Positions 26,116 to 36,381 of a stretch of DNA of 45,830 nucleotides are shown one piece after another; the first letter of the stretch is position 1; every line of letters starts with the position of its first letter. The position numbers were made by a program, and so were the translations under genes. This DNA comes from an uncultured Patescibacteria group bacterium (GTDB lineage: Bacteria; Patescibacteriota; Minisyncoccia; Phycocordibacterales; UBA12088): positions 1-45,830 of the forward strand of contig CAMYLP010000001.1 in NCBI GenBank assembly GCA_947259245.1, read 5' to 3'. A model generated the notes under the pieces. The model ran no database searches. It had not been told where the DNA came from and was given only the letters and a program-made list of their open reading frames with translations.

Positions 26116-27174
26116 TTATACCACTGTCCCATCCTCTGCCGGATACGCAAGCTTCTGCTTCCCCCTCTGCACATCCTTCACGTACTCCTGTACAGCAGCG
26201 GCAATGGGGACCGCGATGAGCACACCCAAGAAACCGGCAAGCTGAAAACCAACAATGATTGCTAAGATGACCACCAGTGGTGACACGCCGAGGACCTTCT
26301 GTACGACTAGCGGATAGATGATGTTGCCCTGCAGTTGATTCACCACAACGTACATCAAAATGACCAACAGCGCCTTGGTCGTACCGGCATCTATGAACGT
26401 CAGCGCGACAGCAGGCACCGCAGCTATGATTGAGCCGAACACGGGTATGAGTTCAAGAATGGCAGCCGCAATGGCGAGCAGAAATGCGTACGGCACTCCC
26501 ATGATAAGCAGGCCGACATACACCATGACGCCTACGAGGAGCGAGAGTAGTAGCTGTCCCTGCAACCAACGTCCTATTTTATGTTGTGCCCTTTTCCAAA
26601 GGTCGAGTATGTAATCCTGCTTTCGCACCGGAGTGACCATGCGTAAGAAATCATCCAGTCCGCGTTCTTGAACTGCAAAATAGAAGGTGAGTACGAGAAT
26701 AAGCACAAAGGACATGAGTCCGCCAAAGACTACGGATGCCGCACTGAAGATGCCGCTCGTTGATGTTTTGAGGACATCCTGAAATTGTCCGAAGCGATCA
26801 CTGATAGCAGCACTGTCTGCCCCCCCTAGGAGTCCCTCGTCATTCGTGATCTGCAGCGTCTCGAGGTATGCAGGCAGCTGTGTTGCAAGCTGCTTTACCT
26901 CAGCGGTGAGCACCGGAACAAAAAAGTAAAAACCGACAGCTATCAACGTAAATACGATGAGATACAGTAGTACGACTGCAAGGACCCGTGGGAAGCCCCA
27001 TTTCATCATACGCTGTGTTGGCGGTTCGATTGCACTGGCGAGAATAACAGCGGTAAGTATGACCAGCAGAAGCTCGTAGAGAAAGAACGCCACCCAGAAC
27101 CCAAGTAGCACCAGGACGACCGTTGCGACGGTACCTGGTGTGATTGCTATCGTAATTGGTTCTCTCTCCTGCAT
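26116..27174 (-). CDS. AI-2E family transporter (PerM/UPF0118)
   Basis: Multi-TM; LLVGVMVYVGLLIMGVPYAFLLAIAAAILELIPVFGSIIAAVPAVALTFI. Confidence 0.9.
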   Translation of the reverse strand: MQEREPITIAITPGTVATVVLVLLGFWVAFFLYELLLVILTAVILASAIEPPTQRMMKWGFPRVLAVVLLYLIVFTLIAVGFYFFVPVLTAEVKQLATQLPAYLETLQITNDEGLLGGADSAAISDRFGQFQDVLKTSTSGIFSAASVVFGGLMSFVLILVLTFYFAVQERGLDDFLRMVTPVRKQDYILDLWKRAQHKIGRWLQGQLLLSLLVGVMVYVGLLIMGVPYAFLLAIAAAILELIPVFGSIIAAVPAVALTFIDAGTTKALLVILMYVVVNQLQGNIIYPLVVQKVLGVSPLVVILAIIVGFQLAGFLGVLIAVPIAAAVQEYVKDVQRGKQKLAYPAEDGTVV

Positions 27175-27228
27175 ATCACCTGATACTACCGTATAGAAGC
27201 TTTGCTGAAAAGAAGCGTCAACTATACA

Positions 27229-27258
27229 AAAGGTCCCTCCGGGGACCTTTTGTTGTGA
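27229..27258. terminator. Bidirectional hairpin terminator
   Basis: CAAAAGGTCCCTCCGGGGACCTTTTGTTG. Confidence 0.85.
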
Positions 27259-27270
27259 TACGCGTTGCGC

Positions 27271-28608
27271 TTAGTCGCTCGTAAAGCTCCGTAAGCCGCC
27301 AAGTCGTAGCGTTGGTTCGTCCTCCTGTGCGTCGTACTCGACGCCAATAGCGTAGTAGTACTTGGTGTCTTCGTTGAGCTCGTCAACATCCTCTGGAAAA
27401 CTGTCGCTGCCGTCGAGGTCATTCTGGACCAGTACTTTCTGCAGGGCATTTCCATCTTCTTCAATATCCTCGTACGTGTCATACGTACCCTCGACATCGT
27501 GTAGCAAAAGTGCATCCGTGCCGTACACGTAGAAGACCGTACCGTTGTCAAAGTCATTCATGTCGACGGACCCGTTAAGTTCGGCGCTTGTCTCGTCTAC
27601 CTCATGAGCACGGAGCGTCACCACATCTGGTTCATCATCATCATTCTCCTCGAGGACAAAGCTTCGGACCGAACCGAGTTCAAGCGTCTCATCACCATCT
27701 TCGTCCTCATACTCAACACCGATACGGTAGTAGTATGTCTCAGTCTCATCGAGGTTTGTTACTTCGCGCTCGTAACTTTCTGCACCATCGAGATCGCTAT
27801 CGACGCGTACCTTCTGCAAATCCTCACCGTCCTCCTCGATAGCTTCATAGGTATCCTTGTCTGCAACGTCTTCAACAAGGTCCTCATCGAGGCCGTACAC
27901 GAAGAACACGATGCCGTTGTCGAAGTCGTTCATGTCTACACGACCGCGAAGCTCTGCTGTGTCACTGTCGACCTCCAGGTATGCTTGTGTCACCGCCACT
28001 GGTGTCTCCTCGTCTGCATCACTGTCGTCTGTTACGAAGGTGCGAAGTGAGCCATAGTCACGCTCACCCTGTTCGTCCTCACCAACAGCGCGGTAGTAGT
28101 ACCGGTCGTTCTCGTTTAGGTCATCTATTTCCTCACTGAAAGTACCGTCATCGTCGTCATCGATGCGCATCGTGTCCGTGCGCTCTTCGAGGTCAGGATA
28201 CTTGGTACCATACACAAACCACACGTCTGCATAGTCACTGTCACCAAACTCAACGTCGCCACGTAATGTTGCGCTATCGTTCATTATGTCACGCGCAGTA
28301 AGCGTATCGACATCTATTTCTGCATCATCTTGGACACCATCGCGTACGTCCCGCGCCACGCGGTAGCGCCACTGGTGCATATAGCTCCTAATATGGTCTA
28401 TGAGCTCTTGAAAGTCGTCAAACTCCTCCCCACCCCATTTGTAGCTAAAGTGAGGGTTATGTAAGCGGCCGTAGAGTGAGTTGCCTGGAAACGAGTAGTA
28501 GCCATGCGCCTTACCCTTCGGAGCTGCTTGTGCAAGCGGCACCACGGCAAAGGCAGAAACAACCAGTGCAACCAAAACAACGGCGCTCACGATGTATTTC
28601 TTGGTCAT
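27271..28608 (-). CDS. Secreted acidic protein with tandem fibronectin-like repeats
   Basis: Signal peptide MTKKYIVSAVVLVALVVSAFAVVPLAQA; three ~100-aa repeats with VDMNDFDNG-VFFVYG...YYYRIGVEYE...LGSVRSFV. Confidence 0.8.
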   Translation of the reverse strand: MTKKYIVSAVVLVALVVSAFAVVPLAQAAPKGKAHGYYSFPGNSLYGRLHNPHFSYKWGGEEFDDFQELIDHIRSYMHQWRYRVARDVRDGVQDDAEIDVDTLTARDIMNDSATLRGDVEFGDSDYADVWFVYGTKYPDLEERTDTMRIDDDDDGTFSEEIDDLNENDRYYYRAVGEDEQGERDYGSLRTFVTDDSDADEETPVAVTQAYLEVDSDTAELRGRVDMNDFDNGIVFFVYGLDEDLVEDVADKDTYEAIEEDGEDLQKVRVDSDLDGAESYEREVTNLDETETYYYRIGVEYEDEDGDETLELGSVRSFVLEENDDDEPDVVTLRAHEVDETSAELNGSVDMNDFDNGTVFYVYGTDALLLHDVEGTYDTYEDIEEDGNALQKVLVQNDLDGSDSFPEDVDELNEDTKYYYAIGVEYDAQEDEPTLRLGGLRSFTSD

Positions 28609-28727
28609 AGTCGTGAGATTACTACTAATACGCGCATCGTACACCTTTTATGCTAGTTGTACATACGTTTCGTCGTGCCGTTTTCTTTCACTCAAAAACA
28701 GTGCGGCACGTTTATGGTGCATGTGCA

Positions 28728-28753
28728 AAAAAGCCCCGTTTGTGGGGCTTATT
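28728..28753 (-). terminator. Terminator overlapping the glyS stop
   Basis: Minus-strand AAGCCCCACAAACGGGGCTTTTTTG. Confidence 0.8.
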
Positions 28754-30110
28754 TCAAAACTGTGTCAAGTTCGCTTATCGGGACACGCTGTTGCTCTCCG
28801 CTGTCTCTATCTCGCACAGTCACCGTGTCATCTTCCAGTGTGTCAAAGTCGATGGTCACACATTGCGGAGTGCCTATCTCGTCCTGGCGTCGGTATCGCT
28901 TGCCGATGTTGCCGTTGTCATCGAACTCGGCGCGCGTACGTATTTTCAGAGCGTCATATACCTCACGCGCTTTTGCAACAAGGTCTGGCTTGTTCTTGAG
29001 TAGTGGAAACACCGCCACCTTGATGGGCGCGAGCTCCTTCGGGAAACGCATGACGGTGCGCTCTTCACCCCCAAGAGTGTCCTCGTCATAAAACTCGGTG
29101 AGTGCCGCAAGGAAGGTTCGGTCGACACCGACAGATGTCTCCACCACATGCGGCACATACTTCTCACCCGAAATAGGGTCACGGTATGAGAGATCGGTAC
29201 CCGAGAACTTCTGGTGCTGCGTCAGGTCGTAGTCACCCCGCGCATGTACGCCCTCAAGCTCTTTGAAACCGAAGGGGTACTGATATTCAATATCCCATGC
29301 TGCTTGTGCATAAAAGACAAGATTTTCGTGCTCGTGCCACTTGAGGTTGCTTTCCGCAAAACCGAGGTCGCGGTAGTACTGCATCCGCTTCTCCCGCCAC
29401 ACTTCATAGAGTTCCATCGCATTGTCTGGGTGGACAAAGAGCTGCATCTCCATTTGCTCAAACTCGCGCTTACGGAAAATGTACTGGCGGGGTGCTATCT
29501 CATTTCGAAAGGCCTTCCCTATCTGTGCGATACCAAACGGTACCTTCACCCGTGTGGTATCAACGACGTTCTTAAAGTTTATGTAAATACCCTGGCACGT
29601 CTCCCCACGCAAGTATGTAGGCTCCTTGGCCCAGTCCTCACTAAAGTTACCAAGATTACTCTGCACGAGCAGATTGAACTGGCGTACTGCAGAAAAATTC
29701 TTCTTCCCACAGTGTGGGCACACTACGTTTTCACGTAGCTCGTCGAAGACGCCATTGATCTCTTCGACGCTCATCTTTTCGTCCGCAAAACCACCAGCTT
29801 CCTCGATGAGGTGGTCCGCGCGAGACCGCGTATGGCACTCCTTGCACTCGACAAGCGGGTCTGAGAATCCTCCCACGTGCCCCGACGCTTCCCAGACCTT
29901 GGGGTGCGTGACTATGGAAGAATCCAAGCCAACGATATTGTCTTCAAGCTGCACCATCGCACGCCACCACGATGCCTTGATATTGTTGGCTAGTTCGACA
30001 CCGTACGGACCATAGTCGTAGAGTCCAACAAATCCCCCGTACACTTCGGATCCCGGATAAATGAAACCGCGTCTTTTTGCCAGCGCGGCTATGGCTTCAA
30101 GTGTATGCAT
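28749..30110 (-). CDS. glyS: Glycyl-tRNA synthetase, single-subunit class II
   Basis: GFIYPGSEVYGGFVGLYDYGPYGVELANNIKASWW; FGIAQIGKAFRNEIAPRQYIFRKREFEQMEMQLF; C-terminal anticodon-binding domain. Confidence 0.98.
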   Translation of the reverse strand: MHTLEAIAALAKRRGFIYPGSEVYGGFVGLYDYGPYGVELANNIKASWWRAMVQLEDNIVGLDSSIVTHPKVWEASGHVGGFSDPLVECKECHTRSRADHLIEEAGGFADEKMSVEEINGVFDELRENVVCPHCGKKNFSAVRQFNLLVQSNLGNFSEDWAKEPTYLRGETCQGIYINFKNVVDTTRVKVPFGIAQIGKAFRNEIAPRQYIFRKREFEQMEMQLFVHPDNAMELYEVWREKRMQYYRDLGFAESNLKWHEHENLVFYAQAAWDIEYQYPFGFKELEGVHARGDYDLTQHQKFSGTDLSYRDPISGEKYVPHVVETSVGVDRTFLAALTEFYDEDTLGGEERTVMRFPKELAPIKVAVFPLLKNKPDLVAKAREVYDALKIRTRAEFDDNGNIGKRYRRQDEIGTPQCVTIDFDTLEDDTVTVRDRDSGEQQRVPISELDTVLK

Positions 30111-30131
30111 GGTTTCTATGCTGCAGTGCCG

Positions 30132-32183
30132 TTATTGGGTGATAGACCCCCGATCCTTGGGGAAGAATGGATCATTTTCGAGTCGAGTGGTGATGCGACT
30201 GCCCTTCTGTTCTATCACGTCACCCGTGAATTGGTCAACGCCCCGGAAGACAATCCCGTCGAGCATGGCTGGTACGCTTGAGAGCTGCGATATGCTGGGA
30301 ATGTAAGAGATTTGGAATGAGACGGTACGATCCGGCTCATTGTACCCGGCACCTGCCTTCAGATCTCCTATTGCCCAGTTTACCTTTCGCGTTACAGGAT
30401 TGTAGTGTACTTGCTCAGTACTCGGGTCGGTCATATCGAGCCATGTAATATAGATGGGGAGTTGCGCCTCGAGCGTCACATCAGCCAGATCGTTGGTACT
30501 GTTCGCAACATCCATCGTGATAGTGTACGTTGTCTCCTGGTTCACGTGTGGCGGATGAGGTCCCACGTTCGTAAATGGTCCTACAGCGTAGAGGGCATAG
30601 ACGTCGACGTCGACATTCGAAATAAATTTCAGTGTACGCTGCGCCTGAGCAGTGAGGTTTTGCTGCACCGGCACATTGTCGCTTATACGACGTGCGTCAA
30701 CATCAAATGACAGGTCGAAGTGTGGCGACTCCGCGCTCGTAGATTCAACGAACGGATATGTACTGAAGCTGAAGGTGAGCGTGCCTGTTTCACCGGGTTC
30801 TATCTTTTCCAACTGCTTTTTAGTTTGTGGCGTCCACAGTATCGTGCTGTCGACAGAGCGGTAGAATCCGCTATCGACCTTGAACGTCTTGGCGTCAACA
30901 ATTATTCCCGGAAATTGTGCCTGTATCTCAACGTCGTGCAGTGCATAATCCAGGTTATTCTTCCACTCCAACCTTCCATTCACTAGATCGCCCAGCTCAA
31001 GGCTCACCTCAGGATCGTTGTTGTCATTAATATATAGGTCGAGCGCCAAGAACGGGTCAGTTACGAGCAGTGGGTGGTCCACGGTTTGCAGGACCGCGGA
31101 GACGTTTGAAGCGTCTGCCGGATCCTGCTCCCCGACATGGAACTTTATGTTGCGCTGCTCAGTGCCGATACCGGTAACGATACCGCGAAGGGTGATGGTC
31201 TGGTGGGTACCCGGCTCCACATCGCCCAGGTCCCACACCGAATCACCCGCTGTTGGTTTCGGCTCGGCAGCTATCGGATCATAGCCATACGGGTAGTCGA
31301 CCAACAGTCGCATGTTTGGAACCGTGGTCTCCGAGTTAGAGCTTACCGTGATGACCAGTTCTAGTTCCTGGTTGGAGCTTATCTCTGCAAGTCCATCTAC
31401 CTCAATGTTGACTGGCGCAGTAGCAATAACGATACGGTGTGGTCGTTCACAGTAGAATTCGTGGTTTGAGTCGACAACCGTAAATTGTAGTGCGGACCTG
31501 ATGACTAGCTCCTCTTGCTCCTTACCGAAGAGTGCTGCGCGTGTGACAGTACGTACTCTTTCGCCGGACTCGAGGGTGCCTATCGTCTGTCGTTCGCTCG
31601 GCAAGTGCACACTGACGTTGTCTGGGCTGCGCGTACCATCTGGATACTCAACGATCAGTACTGCATCGTGAATAGTGACAGGGTTACCATTGGTGACGCT
31701 TATGTTGAGTACCAATTCCTTACCACTTGCAATGGTAAGTGGTCCGGCGTGCTCTATGCGCACCTTGTCGCAGCTGATCTGTGTGGGGCCAAACCAAAAG
31801 ACGTACGCCGCGTACCCAGCCGCAATAAAAAAGAAGAAAGCAGATGCCGCTAATAGTGTTCTGATGAAGCGCCGCGTTAGTTTGCGCTTCTCAAGCACAG
31901 CAGCCTGTGCCGGTGTCATACTATACTCGCTTAACGAAACCCGTTTCTTGTGCTGATCGTCTTCACTCAGATTTCGTAGGACGGAATCGGGGTCCTGCTC
32001 AGCCCCCCCAATGGTAGGCGCTTCCGCTCCTTCATCCCACTCTGCAGAATACTGTTGCGGATCCTCGTCACTTCGAAGCTTCCGACGCGGGTGCACCTTA
32101 GAAGTTGCACCCCGGCGGTACAGGGCGTCTCGGACACGCTGAACACCGCTGTCTTTCTCCGGTATACCACTACCCTTCTCCAT
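30132..32183 (-). CDS. Single-TM protein with DUF11/conserved-repeat-like extracellular domains
   Basis: Cytoplasmic N-terminus, TM ASAFFFFIAAGYAAYVFWF, repeated beta-sandwich segments. Confidence 0.65.
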   Translation of the reverse strand: MEKGSGIPEKDSGVQRVRDALYRRGATSKVHPRRKLRSDEDPQQYSAEWDEGAEAPTIGGAEQDPDSVLRNLSEDDQHKKRVSLSEYSMTPAQAAVLEKRKLTRRFIRTLLAASAFFFFIAAGYAAYVFWFGPTQISCDKVRIEHAGPLTIASGKELVLNISVTNGNPVTIHDAVLIVEYPDGTRSPDNVSVHLPSERQTIGTLESGERVRTVTRAALFGKEQEELVIRSALQFTVVDSNHEFYCERPHRIVIATAPVNIEVDGLAEISSNQELELVITVSSNSETTVPNMRLLVDYPYGYDPIAAEPKPTAGDSVWDLGDVEPGTHQTITLRGIVTGIGTEQRNIKFHVGEQDPADASNVSAVLQTVDHPLLVTDPFLALDLYINDNNDPEVSLELGDLVNGRLEWKNNLDYALHDVEIQAQFPGIIVDAKTFKVDSGFYRSVDSTILWTPQTKKQLEKIEPGETGTLTFSFSTYPFVESTSAESPHFDLSFDVDARRISDNVPVQQNLTAQAQRTLKFISNVDVDVYALYAVGPFTNVGPHPPHVNQETTYTITMDVANSTNDLADVTLEAQLPIYITWLDMTDPSTEQVHYNPVTRKVNWAIGDLKAGAGYNEPDRTVSFQISYIPSISQLSSVPAMLDGIVFRGVDQFTGDVIEQKGSRITTRLENDPFFPKDRGSITQ

Positions 32184-32209
32184 CTGTTGAGTATAGCATG
32201 AGGTATGCG

Positions 32210-32773
32210 CTAGATGGCTGCCTGAAGTGCATTATTAACACGCCGTATCAGTGCCTGCCTGTGTGTTTCCACGTGCCCGAGCGTGGCAGCGTCTATGGCT
32301 GTATGATTGAGTGCTTCATTGAGCACTGTCGGTAGTGACGTTTGGTCAACATATCCCAGTATGCGTAGTAGTCTCAGCGCGGTGAGCAGTTCGGATAAGT
32401 CACCTGGCATCTCCTCATCGCGAAACGCCCGCTCTGCCTCAGCAAGCAGTTCATATATGTCATGGGAAGCGTCCTCCCTTGGTACGAGCGCAGTTGTAAG
32501 AGCAAGTATTCTCCTCATACGAGATGTTTGTGGTGCCACAGGGTGGGCGGTCGCCCCGGTGATGCGCCATATGTCCCTACCACGCACAAGGGTGACCGTC
32601 GTTTGTGTGCCGGTACTGAGCCCATAGCGATTGCGGTTCTTCAGCTCCCGGACACCCTGCCCATGCGCATATAAGAAGCCAAGTGTGTGCGTGAGCAGTT
32701 GATACACTCGATTACTTTCACCGTGTGGGTACGAGCTGACGACGAACGCGGAGGTCGTATGAAGTGTGTGCAT
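32210..32773 (-). CDS. recO: DNA repair protein RecO-like
   Basis: MHTLHTTSAFVVSSYPHGESNRVYQLLTHTLGFLYAHGQGVRELKNRNRYGL; RecO N-terminal OB-fold pattern. Confidence 0.75.
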   Translation of the reverse strand: MHTLHTTSAFVVSSYPHGESNRVYQLLTHTLGFLYAHGQGVRELKNRNRYGLSTGTQTTVTLVRGRDIWRITGATAHPVAPQTSRMRRILALTTALVPREDASHDIYELLAEAERAFRDEEMPGDLSELLTALRLLRILGYVDQTSLPTVLNEALNHTAIDAATLGHVETHRQALIRRVNNALQAAI

Positions 32774-32776
32774 AGG

Positions 32777-35700
32777 TTACATGCCCTGAAGCGAAAGCTC
32801 GAGCGTAGTGGTACCGAGCGTAAGCGTGCGCGTCTCCTTGCCCTTCTCATGCGCGATCTTCTTCACTCCTGCCACACGACGCAGGTCATCGTGTGCCAGA
32901 GCGACGAGCTGCTTACCCGTGTCATCACTATCTACCATGAGCGTCACAGTATCGTCTGGTTTGAGACCTGCATCCTTGCGCATAGCTTGTACCGAGCGCG
33001 TGAGCTCTCGCACATATCCTTCACGCACCAGTGTGTCGGTAAGCTCGGTATCTAGTGTGATTTCTTCAGGAAGTCCGCTACCAAAAACCACTTCCTTAAC
33101 ATTTACTTCATCAACGAGAAGCGCCAGGAGCTCTTCCTTGCCCTCTAGTGTGTCGGTGGTAAGTGTTACTTTTGCCAGCGGTTGGCGTACCTTGATGCCT
33201 TCACGCTGACGTGCCTCAAGTACCAGCGATGCTACGCGGCGTACCTCAGCCATGGCCTCTGTTAGAGATTTGTCGCTGTCACCCGTAGCTCGCGGCCAAC
33301 GTGCCAAGTGTACACTCTCCTTCTTTCCGCCAATACCTCGATACAGGCTCTCTGCGATGAAGGGCGTAATGGGTGCGATGAGCCGTGCGAGCGTCAACAG
33401 TACCTCACGCGTTGTGTGCAGCGCGGCTTGGGCGTCCTCTTCGGATTCTGACTTGAATCTGTCACGGGAACGTCGTACGTACCAGGTTGAAAAATCACTG
33501 ACAAACTCCCGGAGTGCACGGGCGCTTTTTATTGTGTCGTATGAATCCATGGATGTAGTAACATCCGAAACCACTTCTTCGAGTCGTGCCAGTATCCATG
33601 TGTCGAGGACGGTTCTCTTGATCTTTTCCTCCGGATCGTACCTGCTTTGGTGCAGTTCGTAGAACTTGTAGCTGTTCCAAAGCATGTTAAGAAACCTGTT
33701 ATGTGCTTCTCGTATCTCGTCATCGTTGAAAGCTAAGTCCTCACCTGCCATCACGACCGAGCCAAGGAGGTAGAAGCGAAGCGCGTCGGCGCCGTAGCGG
33801 TCGATGTTCTCAAGCGGGTCAGTGAAGTTGCCCTTTGACTTGCTCATTTTCGAACCATCAGATGCCAGTACGGTGCCCGTGGAGATACAATTTTTGTAAC
33901 TCGGTGCATCAAACAAGAGCACCCCGAGCGCATGCATGTAGTAAAACCACGTGCGTGTCTGTGCGATATACTCTGCAATGAAGTCGCCGGGGTAGCGTCG
34001 CTTCACGACATCCTTGTTTTCGTGCGGATAGTGCTCTGACGCGAACGGCATGGCACCTGACTCCACCCAACAGTCGACGACTTCGGGAACGCGAGTTAGC
34101 ACTTCACCGTCATCAGAAACCAGTGGTAGTTCGTCTATGTACGGACGATGCAGGTCCAATTCATACTCCCCATTGTGTGGAAGAGGAACAAACTCAAGCT
34201 CTTGCACTTGTCCGTTATCTACAAAGTCCTCATCCTCTCCACGTATGACGACGCACTGGTCAACGTCCGCTCCTGCAGCAACAGATTGCGCCAGCCAGAG
34301 TGTGTACTCGTGACCGACGATGAGTATTTTCTCATTTTGATACGTATCTTCATACTCATACAGCGCCTCGCCGATGCGGCGCTTCATGTCCACGAGCGTT
34401 TCAGCACCGGGCGCGCACTCCTTTTCAAAACGTTCACGCACACCCGGGCACACAGCATGCAGTTCCTTTACCTTTTTTGTGTGGAGCTCCGTGAGTTGCC
34501 ACTCCTGCAGCCGTGTATCAACGAGAATGTCATCTGTGGGTATCTCAAGTGCTTTGGCGATCAGGTCGGCTGTTTCGCGAGTCCGCATCAGGGGACTGGT
34601 GATGATACGTGTAATGCCTTCTTTTTTCAGTTTCTTCGCCAATTCCTCGACTTGTGTGCGTCCCTTTTTTGTCAGATGGTTCTTGTGTTCCGGTAAGGTG
34701 CTGATTATCTTTTTTACGTTGCTCTCCGCCTCACCGTGACGGGTCATGTAGTAGGTATTGCCGCTTTTTTTCGTACGAGCACGCAAGTCGTCGAGAGAAC
34801 CGATGATGTGCAGTGCGTCGGTCGCCGCATTTCGCCAAATGGGAAGAGGACTTGCCCAGTAGCGGTTACGGCTGATGGTCCAATCGGGTGCGGTCTCTAT
34901 AGTGTGCTTGAAGCGGCCGTGTTTGAGATGTTCGGGGTACCACGTAACTTCTTCATTACTCTCCAGTAGGTACTGCTTCACTGCTTGTATGTTGATGAAC
35001 CAAGATGTGAGGGCGTTGTAGATGAGTGCGGTACCGCAGCGGTAGCAGTGCGGGTAGCTATGTGTGTGCGGGTGTTTGGTGAGGATGAGGTCTCGCTGTT
35101 CTAGATCCTCCGTCACGTAGCGCCCACCCTTCTTGAAGTACATACCGCGTACAAGCTCTGGAGCATCGTCGTTGAAGTTGCCACTTTCGTTCAAAAGCGG
35201 TACGACGGGTAGCTCATACTCAAGGCCGAGGTTGTAGTCGTCCTCGCCGTACATCGGTGCGATGTGTACGACACCGGTGCCGTCTTCGGTTGTCACGAAA
35301 TCCGCTGTCACGACACTCCATGCGCGCTTGCTCTTCTGTCCTTCTGCCTTTGGCACCTCGTAGAGTGGCTCGTAGGTAAGGTCCGCAAGTTTCTCACCCT
35401 GCACCTCTTCGATCACGGTGTGCTTACCGCTGAGTATTTTCAGCCGTTCTTTTGCGAGCAACAGCTTCTCCTTGCCATGCTTAACGAGCACATAGGTAAC
35501 GTTTGGTCCCACTGCAAGCGCAACGTTGCCGGGGAGAGTCCACGGAGTGGTGGTCCATGCTAGGACATAGGTCGCATCATCCACTTTTGTCTTACCTATC
35601 TTTCCCTTCTCTGCGAGCTTGAAGCGTACGAAGACTGACTCGTCGGTGACATCTTTGTAACTGTTATCCATTGCGATCTCTGCTTTTGAAAGTGGTGTCT

Positions 35701-36262
35701 CGCAGTGCGGACAGTACATGAGTACCTTTCGGCCTTCGTAGAGCCGACCGTCGCTGTGTATCTTCTTGAGGGCCCACCACACACTTTCGATGTAGGTGTT
35801 ATCCATCGTTTTGTACGAATTGTCGAAGTCGACCCAGCGGCCGATGCGCTCAATGTAGTGCTTCCAGTCTGATACGTAGGTCAGAACTGAGTTCTTCGCT
35901 TCCTCATTGAAGCGTGCAACACCCAGCTCCTCAATGTCCTTCTTTGTCTTAAGATTGAGCTTCTTTTCGACAATGTTCTCTATGGGGAGGCCGTGGCAGT
36001 CCCAGCCCCAGCGACGCGGCACCGTATATCCTCGCATGGTTTTGTACCTGCCGATGGCGTCCTTGTACGAGGAAATGAGCAAGTGCCCCATATGTGGCAA
36101 GCCAGTAGCAAAAGGGGGTCCATCGTAGAACACGAACTCGCCCTCAGGTGCATCTTTCTCGACTGTCTTTTCGAAGATTGCTTCGTCGTTCCAAAAGGCG
36201 ATGACCTCTTCTTCACGAAGCGCTGCCTCACTTTTCTTCACCTCGTTCTGTTTGCCATTCAT
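32777..36262 (-). CDS. ileS: Isoleucyl-tRNA synthetase with inserted histidine-phosphatase domain
   Basis: GPPFATGLPHMGHLLIS, DGSKMSKSKGNFTDPLENIDRYGADALRFY; inserted YYMTRHGEAESN...ILIVGHEYTLW. Start chosen at MNGKQNEV (36262). Confidence 0.97.
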   Translation of the reverse strand: MNGKQNEVKKSEAALREEEVIAFWNDEAIFEKTVEKDAPEGEFVFYDGPPFATGLPHMGHLLISSYKDAIGRYKTMRGYTVPRRWGWDCHGLPIENIVEKKLNLKTKKDIEELGVARFNEEAKNSVLTYVSDWKHYIERIGRWVDFDNSYKTMDNTYIESVWWALKKIHSDGRLYEGRKVLMYCPHCETPLSKAEIAMDNSYKDVTDESVFVRFKLAEKGKIGKTKVDDATYVLAWTTTPWTLPGNVALAVGPNVTYVLVKHGKEKLLLAKERLKILSGKHTVIEEVQGEKLADLTYEPLYEVPKAEGQKSKRAWSVVTADFVTTEDGTGVVHIAPMYGEDDYNLGLEYELPVVPLLNESGNFNDDAPELVRGMYFKKGGRYVTEDLEQRDLILTKHPHTHSYPHCYRCGTALIYNALTSWFINIQAVKQYLLESNEEVTWYPEHLKHGRFKHTIETAPDWTISRNRYWASPLPIWRNAATDALHIIGSLDDLRARTKKSGNTYYMTRHGEAESNVKKIISTLPEHKNHLTKKGRTQVEELAKKLKKEGITRIITSPLMRTRETADLIAKALEIPTDDILVDTRLQEWQLTELHTKKVKELHAVCPGVRERFEKECAPGAETLVDMKRRIGEALYEYEDTYQNEKILIVGHEYTLWLAQSVAAGADVDQCVVIRGEDEDFVDNGQVQELEFVPLPHNGEYELDLHRPYIDELPLVSDDGEVLTRVPEVVDCWVESGAMPFASEHYPHENKDVVKRRYPGDFIAEYIAQTRTWFYYMHALGVLLFDAPSYKNCISTGTVLASDGSKMSKSKGNFTDPLENIDRYGADALRFYLLGSVVMAGEDLAFNDDEIREAHNRFLNMLWNSYKFYELHQSRYDPEEKIKRTVLDTWILARLEEVVSDVTTSMDSYDTIKSARALREFVSDFSTWYVRRSRDRFKSESEEDAQAALHTTREVLLTLARLIAPITPFIAESLYRGIGGKKESVHLARWPRATGDSDKSLTEAMAEVRRVASLVLEARQREGIKVRQPLAKVTLTTDTLEGKEELLALLVDEVNVKEVVFGSGLPEEITLDTELTDTLVREGYVRELTRSVQAMRKDAGLKPDDTVTLMVDSDDTGKQLVALAHDDLRRVAGVKKIAHEKGKETRTLTLGTTTLELSLQGM
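34160..34765 (-). other. Histidine-phosphatase/phosphoglycerate-mutase-like domain within IleRS
   Basis: RHGEAESN, SPLMRTRETADLIA, TRLQEW and VGHEYTLW motifs sit between SLDDLRART and DLHRPYIDE of IleRS. Confidence 0.93.
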
Positions 36263-36381
36263 ACGCTGCATCGTAGCACTTTTTGGCACAAAATCGAAGT
36301 AATATCCAACACGGTACTTTGCGTGTTATGGCTGAAACCAGTATCATACGGGCAGACAAACTCTGCTTACAGGAGGCAGTG

